From Pezicula radicicola (taxonomy: Eukaryota > Ascomycota > Leotiomycetes > Helotiales > Dermateaceae), in assembly GCA_003008705.1 (NCBI GenBank), contig PDUO01000019.1, positions 678,552-742,551 on the forward strand: a DNA stretch of 64,000 nucleotides, read 5' to 3'. Shown here piece by piece: positions 1 to 10,969 of the stretch. Under the pieces are notes generated by a model that saw only the letters and a program-made list of their open reading frames with translations, was not told where the DNA came from and searched no databases. The translations under genes were made by a program, and so were the position numbers. Position 1 is the first letter of the stretch; the number at the start of each line of letters is the position of its first letter.

Positions 1-636
1 CAATCGGACTATTGCCGGGGTTTACACATTGTTCCTTGCATGTATTGGGGTCATAATGATGTTCACCATACCCAGCCAGCATGTAGGTGCGAGGTACGGG
101 GGATACATACTTACTCTACAATGTGCGTTGACTTCCTGACACCCAGAATTATTCACAAAGAAGAGTACTAATTAGATAAATTCTACTAGTCCCGATCTGT
201 GTTCTATTCATAATAACCTTCATGACCGCTGGCGTAGGAGGAACTACAAAGAAATTTGCCTTCGGTGCTGCGTATCAACTCGGATATGCAGTTGGTAATA
301 TCATTGGGCCACAGACCTATAGATCAGAAGATGCACCTACCTACTACACGGCAAAATACACCATGCTCGCTTTCCTTTTATTCACAATTATTCTTCTAGC
401 CACAATGGGCCTCTTGCATAAATTTTGGAATAATAAGCGGGATAAACAAGATGCTGTTGATGCTCAGAGTAGGTCTTTTTTATTTTCTGTTTATTATGCT
501 TCTCATTTGATTTATTGTGAAGGGCAATGCGCTGATGATGACTTTGATAGATGGTATTGTGCATGTGCATGTTGAGAATGAGGAGTTTGCGGATTTGACA
601 GACTTTAAGTTGAGGTCTTTTAGGTATCCGCTATGA
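1..636 (+). CDS. MFS permease, Dal5/allantoate-permease-like (3' part)
   Basis: This is the C-terminal part of a 12-helix major facilitator transporter; its 5' end lies outside the window. Three exons are read: 1-122, 190-468 and 551-636, with introns 123-189 (TACTAAT branch) and 469-550, and the reading phase is kept at both junctions. The sequence shows the last helices, then the signature around GYAVGNIIGPQTY and EDAPTYYTAKY. That signature is typical of the fungal anion:cation symporter branch that carries allantoate, nicotinate and related acids. The end, with NEEFADLTD followed by FRYPL and the stop, is also family-typical. It should sit in the plasma membrane; the substrate cannot be told from this piece. 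The gene is tail-to-tail with the hydrolase at 1025. Confidence 0.85.
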
Positions 637-1024
637 GTAAATTATTGGCGTGAAACAGGCTGGTTTATAGTCTACTCCGTACGGAGGGGGGGGGCATGAA
701 AGCTATATAATAACTGAGATCGAATTATTGATTCGCTGACCCAAAGATTTGTTGCTTGGTTCTCACTGAGCCAAAATAGCACTTCGAGGTGACACAAGAG
801 TGAAAGCTACTTCTCAGTCTCGTCACAGGATTACTTCTTAATTGGAAATCATTAGGCTTCCATGTGTCAATTTGACTGTATTATATACATCATAATAAAA
901 ACTTATACCACACTCTCTTTTCTCACACCTACAAGCGAGCTCGTCTTTCCAGAGAAATTTGTCCTTCTTTAACCCCTAGCACTACTACATTAAAAGTCTA
1001 TTGTGTCAGCTAAGGTTCTCGTTG
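637..1024. other. Tail-to-tail intergenic region
   Basis: Non-coding stretch between two convergent genes. It holds the perfect 12-bp palindrome CTCCGTACGGAG at 675-686, which runs straight into a G homopolymer. No gene is seen. Confidence 0.6.
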
Positions 1025-2428
1025 TTACATAAATGGGTATAGACTGACAGAAATCTTACCACGAGAATCCACCTTTGCTACACACGAGTTAATAAATTCA
1101 AGAATCAGCTTGCTTTGCGAATCGTCTTCGGTTCCGATTGAGAGAATATTGCTGTAAGGAAAGCCCAAGTCAGCTACGTCGCCATAAAATATGTGAATTT
1201 CTTGAAATATCTTACCTTAAATGATTATGCTTATCAAGCACATTGAAGAGCGACAGTGCACCAGCTGGCTTACTCCGAGCTCGGTAAGCATTGAAGAACG
1301 CGATAGCGGCATCTGCAGCTTCTTTCCTGGAAATTTGTTAGGATGATAGTCCAACACAAATTAGCTCAAGCATAGGCTTCTTCTACATACACCTCCCACT
1401 TGACGGTTCCAATATAAACAGGAATCTTTCCGGAGTCACTATTTGCCCGAAGTTAGTTGACACTACAACGATGGTCAAGAATGTTTCCGTACAGTAATGG
1501 CGAGTCATCCGGAATACGCTGGAACAGACCGAGGGGTGAGAGTGGCTCCATGGATAGTTAGCATGTATGTCGTATGCTGCGCTCAGTAAACTTACGCCCC
1601 AGACATCCTCAGCATCAGAGCCAAAATATTGCCGCAGTGTTCTCTGTCGAATTGGTCTCGTTCTATCAAACCAGAACGGCGTGCTAAAGTACATGACACC
1701 AGCCACTGGTGGGAAGATACCTTCTTTTGGAACACGTTTTGGATCACCTACGACATATAGTTAGCAAAACAATTGCAATATGCGTCTAGAACTTGAAGTT
1801 TTTCTTTTTCTTACCAGCAGCATAGAGATTTGAAGCAATATGAGCGCCTCCAGAAGAATGACCAAACAGAATAACCTTTTCAACAGATCCCTTACCATAC
1901 TTCTCAGATGCGATATTCTTATATATCCACTCGCGTACTAATTGGATATCATCTGCACCACCAGGATACTGTACATGTGGGACTAATTGATGGTTTGCCA
2001 CGACGACAACTATACCGTGTCTAGCGAAGAAATTGCCAATATTGGCCCAGCACTAGCATCAGAAAGTTAGACACTTATATCACTTCGAAGTTCCAGGAGC
2101 TATACCTTCTCACTCCATCCTTTGTCGCCGGAAAAGAAACCACCTCCGTGGACGAAGAGTAAAACAGGTCTTTCGGCTTCTTGTTTGGAGAGGGGAAAGA
2201 AAACATCCAGACGGTTCCGTTCTGCTTCTCCGTAGCGTTCATCTTTGATGACACCAACATCTTTGGAGTGTTCTTCATAGAGAGGCTCGTATAATTCACG
2301 CCATGTCTACTCAGGTTGTCAGAAATAAGATCTCAACGGTCCACCTAAACAATTGATCCACGCACCTCCTCATCACCAAGATTGAACTTTGTAGTATCCT
2401 CAGCGATCTTTGCAAAAATGGCGTCCAT
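1025..2428 (-). CDS. Alpha/beta-hydrolase (esterase/lipase, HGGG family)
   Basis: Predicted serine hydrolase of 330 residues acting on ester bonds, substrate unknown. Eight exons fit in phase: 2428-2366, 2306-2106, 2052-1815, 1747-1596, 1545-1493, 1438-1391, 1326-1216 and 1151-1025. The oxyanion-hole motif HGGGFFSG lies near residue 74, the nucleophile elbow GHSSG near 152-156 (Ser154), and a candidate catalytic His in LDKHNHLS near the end. No signal peptide is visible, so it is probably cytosolic. The fold and motifs match the BD-FAE/kynurenine-formamidase-like group of fungal alpha/beta hydrolases, but that subgroup is an inference. It is divergently transcribed from the flavocytochrome b2-like gene, which hints at co-regulation. 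The many tiny exons are unusual beside its neighbours. Confidence 0.85.
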
Positions 2429-2737
2429 GATGAATGATATTTTCTGGATTGTATGTCTCTATCACGACTTCCCGTGATCTTTCAAATGTACTCAGGTTAC
2501 TCTTGTTGATTGTATTGTGCAAGAAGACAATCCGGTCGGAACTGGGCCGCTTGGCCGTGAATATCGGGATCTCGGCTGCTTCTTACCAGGATTCCCCAAG
2601 AATGGGGTGCAGGTTGCAGTTCCACGTTCTGGACTTGTATTATTGTCCTAATAAAGGTGGTAAAGGTCATCAACAGCCTCGCAGTCATAGGTGTAGCGTC
2701 CACTGCTTTCAATTCTAGACGATAATTATTTGACAAA
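2429..2737. promoter_or_regulatory. Shared divergent promoter
   Basis: 309 bp separate the start codons of the hydrolase (-) and the b2-like dehydrogenase (+). Both genes must draw their core promoters from this interval. No specific factor site is recognised. Confidence 0.55.
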
Positions 2738-4593
2738 ATGGTGACAAGGTATTTAGAAAGCTTTCAGCTCTGTTATCAAACTCTCTATTCCACCAAACAT
2801 AAACTAATATAATTACAGGTTAGAAGTCGGTCAGCATGCCACCAGGGAAAGTTGCTGGGTTATTATTAAAGACCAGGTTTACGACCTGACTACTTTCATG
2901 GATTCCCATCCAGGTGGATCTAGAGTCATATTAAAGTATGCTGGGAATGATGCCACAGATGCCTTTGAACCAATACATCCAAGCGATACTCTTGAAAAAT
3001 TCCTTAAACCACAGTAAGTAGGTAGATTGCGGTAAAAGTGGGAGAGATGGTATTGAATCTGTCAACCTCGCTTAACCAACGCTAGCGTCGTTCACCCCCC
3101 TTTTCCATTAAACAATCAGCTGATATGGAAATTTCAGTCAACATCTCGGATCCGTAATTGGGCCTCCATTGCCTGTAAAAGAAGCTGCTGTTCAACCAGA
3201 GAAGTCGGAACAGCTAGCTGTCGCTCCCAAGGAAAAGAAGATGAGATTAAGTTCAATCATTAACATCCAAGATTTCGAGAAAGCTGTATCACAAATCCTC
3301 TCAAAGAGATCTTTCGCATGTAAGTATCTTCTACAGAGTCCAAACATCACCAAATAACCACTCACAACAAACAAAGTTTTCAAAACCGGCGCCGAAGACG
3401 AATACACCTTACAAAAGAATCTCACAAGCTGGCGCATCATCCGATTCCGACCACGGATTCTACGACCAATACCTCACATAGACCTCAGTACCAAAATCCT
3501 CGGAACAAATTTCTCAGCTCCCTTCTTCATCTGTCCAGCAGGAGGTGGAAAGTTAGCTCATCCAACAGGTGAAATACTAATGACGAAAGCAGCTGCTAAA
3601 CATGATATACTGCATTGGGTTTGTAATAATGCTGGGTGTTCTCAAAAAGAGATGACGGATGCTAGAGTGCCTGGCCAGGTTACCTTTTGGCAGATTTATG
3701 CTATGAGTGATTTGGGAGTTACGGAACGGGAGATTAGGTTGGCTGTTCAAACTGGGTATAGGGGTTTTGCTTTGACTGTTGATGCTGTTAGGGCGGGGAA
3801 ACGGGAGAGGGATATGAGGGTTGGTATTGAGGAAGATGCTGAAGTAAGTTAGGTTATTTGCTAGTATTGCTGCAATAAACTAATAGGCTGTCACAGAATG
3901 GCGACTGCTCAGAGGAAGAGGAAGAAGACGAAAACTTCGCTAGCGGACCGACTGTGAAGCGTCCGTAAGTTTCCTATCGTTTTCAAAAACCAAATCATAT
4001 TACAATCGTACTGACAAATGTCCAGACCTGTATGGTCAAATTTCGACTGGGAATCCGCTATACAATGGCTTCGAAGCGTTATAGGTCCCGACTTACCTAT
4101 CGCAATCAAAGGTATCCAAAGCTGGGAAGATGCAGCTCTCTGTATGCATTACGGTGTTCATCCCTGGCTATCAAACCACGCAGGTCGTCAACTCGACGGA
4201 GCGCCATCATCAGTAGAGACACTTCTCGAAATCCGAAAGTACTGTCCGGAAGTTTTCGAAAAGTGCGAGGTTATCGTTGATGGTGGAGTAACTAGAGGTA
4301 CTGATATTGTCAAAGCTTTAGCACTAGGTGCTAAGGGTGTCGGACTTGGGAGAGCCTTTCTTTATTCGTTGGTGTTTGGGGAGGTGGGCGTTAGTAAGGC
4401 TATTAGGATTTTGAAACATGAGATTGAGACTGCGATGGCTTTGTTGGGTGTTACTTCTATTGAGCAACTTAATCCTTCTTATGTAAGTTTTCTTTTGGTA
4501 GTGAATGAATTTGGCGTGAGCGGAGCTAATTATCTTTAGGTTGATACCTCAGCATTGGCTTATGCTGCGGCCTTTCCTAGGTCGCATCTGTAG
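2738..4593 (+). CDS. Flavocytochrome b2-like FMN-dependent alpha-hydroxy-acid dehydrogenase
   Basis: Predicted 477-residue enzyme that oxidises an L-2-hydroxy acid such as lactate and passes electrons from FMN to heme. Seven exons fit in phase: 2738-2748, 2819-3013, 3138-3319, 3377-3843, 3897-3964, 4026-4482 and 4540-4593. The N-terminus is a cytochrome b5 domain with heme ligands in HPGG (His34) and FEPIH (His57). The FMN barrel follows with TFWQIYA, ALTVDA, the Lys of IAIKGI and the catalytic His/Arg of SNHAGRQLD. That last motif usually reads SNHGGRQLD. An acidic linker (SEEEEEDE) fills the mobile loop, much of it on the 68-bp exon 5. No mitochondrial leader precedes the heme domain, unlike yeast Cyb2, so a cytosolic place is possible. 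The substrate is not certain. Confidence 0.9.
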
Positions 4594-4766
4594 CTTGATT
4601 TAAGCATTCGTAGAAGTTACCCTTTTATTAATGACTACTTCTTCTAAGCAATGTAAATTTTTTTCCAATGGGATATTTGCTAATATCTACTGTCGTAGTA
4701 TGTTTACAATGTAGCGAAATAGTTACCTTTGAACTAATGTTTATTGTGGGTTATATAAGACTTATT

Positions 4767-4771
4767 AGTAT
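4767..4771. repeat. Target-site duplication, left copy
   Basis: AGTAT directly before the 5' LTR is repeated directly after the 3' LTR (10965-10969). This is the 5-bp duplication expected from retroviral-type integrase. Confidence 0.8.
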
Positions 4772-5038
4772 TGTTGCAATATCGATATAGGGTATTGGGC
4801 TGAGCCAGTCAGAAGAGCCATACTTCCGGACCGGAACAACGTTCGGGTTGTTCGGCCAATGGGAGTATATACTACAAGAGCTACTAGCTGGAACAGGACT
4901 AGCTTCTCTGCTTAGAAATATATATATAACTACTCCTCTTTGTAGATAGAACAACAACAATATTACAATATATACCAAAAAGAACCATTCCATTAGTAAT
5001 ATTACTAGTTTACTTCAGTATACACCAGTATACCGATA
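4772..5038 (+). repeat. 5' LTR (267 bp)
   Basis: Begins TGTTGCAATATCG and ends GATA. The terminal CA expected at the end is changed to TA here but kept in the 3' copy. It aligns without gaps to 10698-10964. Confidence 0.92.
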
Positions 5039-5484
5039 CTGATTAGTAGATATATAGATCAGGAGATACCAAGGACCTTGGAATAAGACCTCTGAATAGC
5101 CTCAAAACTATTCAGTAACCTATATACCTTGGAAGACACTATTTCTATTAAAGAGAGGACTTTTAACCCTAGAGGCCTACGAAGTTTTAGTACCACCGAG
5201 GGGGAGATTATTTTACTAATACTAAAGAGGATCAATACTCAAGAATAAACTAGTAGGGACTCCCTAAGAAGGATCACTCCTATAGGTAAGCCTGTTTTTT
5301 CATACTTAGTCGAGAGACTATAAGGATATCATCACTAGAATCAAGATTTAGAATAAGACCACTAGATAGCTTCACCACTATTTAGTAACCTATATACCTT
5401 ATTAAGACACTGGCGCATCGAGTCGAAAGGACTATAAACCAGAAACTATACTCCGAAACCCCCCCTATATATATATATATATAT

Positions 5485-8400
5485 AATAGCAGAAGAAGGA
5501 AGAGAGGAGACGAGACAACAGGAAGGAGAAATCAACCTCAATAAAACTATAGGAGACATTCTTTACGAATAGGTTATAACCTAGTTTAAAACCTACGAAG
5601 AATACAATATAGTTAACAAGGACCTATAGGAATCATTTCAGGAGGACTTCGAAGGTTTTATAAAGGGTATATTCAATAAGATAAAGAGCTTGAACCTCCG
5701 GAATATTCGGAATAAACTATGAAATAGAGGAGTCTATATATAACTATACAGGAGGAGATTGATACTAGTGGAGATACTTATAGAGGTTCTGATAGAAGAA
5801 GAACCCCGACAATAGACTGATGAAGAGGTTAAGCTAGTGTATAAAGAGGTAGTACCTATAAGGACCCGGAAATAGAGAAGTCGTTTTCCTACCAATTTTA
5901 TACATGAATTATATTAACTCCACCCTCTACTATAATCCTATTACTAGACTTCCTATAAACTATTCAATGAGTTCTACGAATATGTACAACCTACAACTAC
6001 TTTAAACTAAAATAACCCAACCACCCAGAGATATATTTTAATACCTATTAGATTACCTATTAGATTACCTATTAGATCATAATCACCTACTAGATCATAG
6101 ATACCCATTGGAACCAGAACCCATAATAAATAAACACCTATGCTACTACAAGACGTCGAGAACACCGTAGACTACCACGATACCATTGATACCCTAAACT
6201 ATACCAAGGAGATTACTATAGTAGCTAAGATATATACGGAAGACCAGAAGTATAGTAGAACCAACGATAGCTTCGATTATAAGTTAAAGATCTTCTATGA
6301 TATCTATAAGAGGTCCGGATTACTACCAATAGTATATACAAAAGTATTTCTGACGATACTAAAAGGACTAGCCCAGGATAATTATTATAACTACAAGCTC
6401 CGTCAATACTTATTTGAATATATCCATGAATACTTTTATAACTTCTTCGAAGGCCTAGGTTATTACCGGAAGAACCTAGATATCTGGAACTCGACGTTAC
6501 TAGCTTCCGTTATCCAAGAGAACCCAGGGAAGTCTACTTATAAATATCTTTAGTTACTAATTAGTAAACTCCTTAGTTTGAAATATAGCCTAACTCCTAA
6601 CCTCCAGAACACCGATTTTCTTTATAATAAAGTAGTTACTTCTTACCAGGGAATACTAGTATATAGATATACAACTTCTAATCCACCAGCCGATTTTAGT
6701 AAGTTACTAAACAAGTTAAATTCATCTATAATAGTATACAAGAAGGAGAAGGAAATAGTTAATATATTCTTTACAGACCGGAGGTACTACTAAAACAATA
6801 GCCGAAATAACCCGGCCTGTAATGGTTATAAAGGAACTATATATAGCTAGTAACCTAGATTTAATAGTACCCGGAAGTTCAAGTACTATATCTATGATAA
6901 GGAAGGATATCGTTTTTATAACTATATACAAGAAGAGAGAGAGAGACACAAGGCTAAGTAGGAAAGAGATCACCCCCAATAAAAGACTTTCCGCTAGTAT
7001 ATCACTGAGATTGAGGGAGATAATGATAAAGAGGAACCAAGTAAGGTAGAAGACAATAAAGATACTATCTAGAACCTTAACATCAATACTTACCCTAGTA
7101 ATGATACTAATATACCAGGGCCCCGAGGATCCTATAAACCCTATATTAACTCCGACTTATATTTCACTCGTTTATACTATACTACTTTTGGTGAACTCTA
7201 TCATAAAGAAGTAATACTAATAGCTTCGATTCTAGCTGATAAAGCCTTTATATATATAATTTGATTTTCCTCGCCCGGCGAGGGAAATCAGACTAGTGGT
7301 AATAAAGGCAAGGATCACAACCTATTCATATATAATATAGGTTTGTCGTAATATACATCGATAATATTCGTAGGTATTATAATTAATACCAGAGTATTAA
7401 TAAAATCTACGGGAGGATATAGATAGTTCTATATACTATAAAAGATTAACCTAGATATTCAACTAGATGTTTCATCTAGAGGTAAGGTTAATATATAATT
7501 CAGAATTAGATCTATACCATCCATTGGTTCTATATAGATAACGTTACCTATAGGTAAGGCCGAGTTTTATATCATAGAAGTTGATACTCTATTTCTACTT
7601 TACCTTGAAGATATAGATAGATTATAAGTCTATTTCAATAACCTCAAGAATATTCTGATTAGTAAGGATAAGCTGCCTATACTAGTTATAAGACGATTTA
7701 GACATCTATTTCTCTTATAGAAATATATAATATACTCTTTTATTATTGAGTCTCTTGACCAGAATCTATACTATTTAATAGATATAGAATTATAACGATT
7801 ATACCGGCGATTTAGCTACCCTTCTACTGCGAGATTATAGATAGTCCTAGAATATTCTAGGTACAAAACCGAGAAGAAGACCCTTAACCACCTTACTAAG
7901 TATTGTCACTACTACCAGAAATATAGTAAATCCCCAGGAAGATTTAGATTCACCCTCCGAGACGATATTGACTTCAATTATATTATCATTATCGATATTA
8001 TATATATTAACGGTAATCTAATCTTATATATTATTGATAAAGGAATATATTTTCAGGCAGGAAGATAGCTATAAAACATTAGTATAAAATATACCTAGGA
8101 TATATTATATACTTATTAGATCGATATATACTTAGGCCCACCAAATCTTATTATTTATAATACCAGAAAGAACTTTATCAATAAGGAATTCAGATAATAT
8201 ATAATCACTATAGGAATCGATATAAAAGGAGTTCCGGTAGAAGTATATAACTCTATTAGTATAGTAGAACGATATTATAGACTAATTCGATATATCTACA
8301 AGATTATTACCACTGAATTACCTAACCTTAGTAAGGAAATGGCTTTATAAATAACTTTTAAAGTAATCAATGATTCTACTAGCCCCGATAGCCTAGTACC

Positions 8401-10549
8401 TATACTTCTTGTTTTTGGTACTTACCCATAAATAGTCAAATTAGATACACCGTCCCCTTCCGTCGCCTAGTACATAGCTACAATAAAAACAGTAATGAGT
8501 ACCATTCAAAGATTATAAGTAGAATAATAGGTAGTAGATATACTCAGTATATATAATAGACCCTAGACAACTACTATTCATAACCTCCCACCGAACTCAC
8601 CTATTCTTGTATAGAGGGAAGGAAACACCGGCCAGAGTAGGAGCTAGGAAGGCCTATATAACCTCTTGATACTAGAAGGTAAAATATATACTATTGTACT
8701 ACCGCAAGGACTAACCCTATTCCGATCTATATCAGTGAAGTTATACTATAAAGAAGAGATCGCCGGAGACGAAAATACCTTAGAAAATACCTTAAAAGAA
8801 AATACTTTAGAAAAAGCTATAAATGAAATTACCCTAGGTAATAAAATCTATATTAAATCACTGTAGGTTCAAGTTCCAAAACGAGGTTATCTATATAAAT
8901 ACCCAATATCAACGGAGATAACCAATATCTCTATCTTTCTCTAAGATAATGATACTACCCCTAGAACTATAACTTTACTACAGGAACCCTAATTCATAGT
9001 ATTATATTATAAGGAAATCAATGGACTACTCGAGAAGGGAGTATTCGAAATTACTAAGCTCGAAAGTATTCTACTAGGAACCCGCCTATTTAACTCTCGA
9101 TTCATAGATAAAGTAAAGTACCAAGGAACCCTATAGGTATTCGAAAAGTTAAGACTAGTAGTTCAAGTATATAACGATACTAGTAAGGAAGTTATATTAA
9201 TGTAGTCACCAACTATATAGAGGGTTAGCCAACGACTAATTCTCTGTATTACAGCTATTCTAAATAGCAAAGGGACTAACCTCTATCTATATAATATTTC
9301 CTAAGCCTATATATAATCAACAACGGAACTAAATCATAACTTCTTTGTACAACCCCCAGAAGAATTATAAATCGAACTTAGAATTGCCCAGAGTTATATT
9401 CTTAAAGTTATTAAGCTACTGTATAGAGTTCTAGAAGCTGGGAACCACTGGTTCAGGACCTATCACTCCTATTATATCACTTAAATGAGTATAGAATAGT
9501 CCTTATATAACCTGTGCCTACTATATAAGAATACTACGTAATTCAGTATTGTTGGTCTATAAATTAACGATACCCTGTTCCTAGCTAATAATAAATTCAC
9601 TACTCTAGAAGAAACTAAACTCCAGAAGGTAAAGTTCATGGCTAAGGAACGTAAATAACTAACCTAGGAAAACCCTCTTAAGTTCAATAGTAGTATCATT
9701 TAATTGTTGCTAGCCGAAATCTCTCTTATACAAGAACGGTAGTATAAGAACCTTAGTACCGTCAATATCACCAAAGTTACTACATCGATAAGTACCAGAG
9801 GCCTGATATACTTTGTATTAACGCCGAAGGATCAATATATAGCCCAGAGGGCCTGTAGAGCCTATATTACCTCTGTATATCAACCCGAAGCTGCCTTTGA
9901 TCTATCTTTTACTGCCCAGGTAATTAACCCTAAGGAAGCTGACACAAAAGCTCTAAATCAACGTCTGAAGTAGTAAATCGATAACTCTATAAGAGGCCTA
10001 AAGTTCGTAAAACTAGACAAGAATACCCTTAAATTGATAGCTTTTATAGACGCCTCTTTTACCAACAATATAGATCTATCTTTATAAATTGGTTATATAA
10101 TCATACTTATAGATATAGAAGGGAAGGCTAATATTGTCTATTAGTCTTCGACTAAATATAAGAGAGTTACTAGAAGTATACTAGCGGCGGAACTATATAG
10201 TATAGCCCATGGTTTTGATATTACTACTATAATCAAGTCGATGATTGATAAGATTTTAATTATTATAACCTTATTGATTCTATACACTAATTTAAAATCA
10301 CTCTTTGATTATCTAGTTAGACTAGGTACTATATAGGAGAAGTACCTGATGATCGATATTATATACCTATAGTAAGCCTATAAAAGAAGAGAAATTGTAG
10401 AAGTTAAGTAGATCGATGGTGATACTAACCCTACCGACGCTATGACAAAGGGTAAGGCCTATATTACTCTTATATACCTTATCGATATAAACTATATTAA
10501 ATTGGAGATAATTGGATAGGTAGAGAGGGCTAAAGATAAGGAAGAGTAA
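5485..10549 (+). pseudogene. Dead Copia gag-pol
   Basis: One reading frame carries recognisable Copia protein from gag to RNase H, interrupted by many stop codons. The gag core is an open stretch at 6140-6553, followed by a decayed zinc-knuckle area near 6880. A protease region lies near 7370-7450 and an integrase core near 7900-8400 (GIDIKGVPVE, IVERYYRLIRY). Reverse transcriptase sequence is near 9100-9400 and RNase H near 10030-10250 (LIAFIDASF). The probes at 6140, 6578, 6878, 7943 and 10031 are all in the same phase, so the damage appears to be nonsense and missense, not net frameshift. A short ACCTATTAGATT-like direct repeat sits at about 6045-6105. No functional product is possible. 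Confidence 0.9.
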
Positions 10550-10697
10550 TAATAGCGGAGAGATATAGGGTATTAGTATAGTTGGTGATATAGGTATTAG
10601 TATTAATATAGATCTAGAGAACGGACGGAAATTAATGTTAATTACTAGTTTATAATTGATATTGACCTATAATAGTAATATTCTAAAGTTAGCCTAG

Positions 10698-10964
10698 TAT
10701 TATAATATCGATATAGGGTATTAGGCTAAGCTAGTTAGAAGAGCTATACTTCCGGACCGGAACAACGTTCAGGTTATTCGGCCAATGGGAGTATATACTA
10801 CAAGAGCTACTAGCTGGAACAGGACTAGCTTCTCTACTTAGAAATATATATATAACTACTCCTCTTTATAGATAGAACAACAACAATATTATAATATATA
10901 CTAAAAAGAACTATTCCATTAGTGATGTTACTAGTTTGCTTCGGTATACACCAGTATACCGACA
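10698..10964 (+). repeat. 3' LTR (267 bp)
   Basis: Begins TATTATAATATCG (mutated from TG...) and ends GACA. It carries the A/T state at 15 of the 20 sites that differ from the 5' LTR. Confidence 0.92.
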
Positions 10965-10969
10965 AGTAT
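10965..10969. repeat. Target-site duplication, right copy
   Basis: AGTAT immediately after the terminal CA of the 3' LTR, matching 4767-4771. Confidence 0.8.

Larger units (their letters stand above)
4772..10964 (+). mobile_element. Ty1/Copia-type LTR retrotransposon, full length but inactivated
   Basis: A 6.2-kb element bounded by two 267-bp LTRs and the 5-bp direct repeat AGTAT. The interior is very AT-rich and reads, in one frame, as gag, protease, integrase, reverse transcriptase and RNase H in the Copia order, with many TAA/TAG codons. The two LTRs differ only by transitions, nearly all in CpA/TpG context, which is the RIP signature of ascomycetes. Primer-binding site and polypurine tract are not recognisable after mutation. 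It lies between the dehydrogenase gene and a long gene-poor stretch. Confidence 0.93.
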
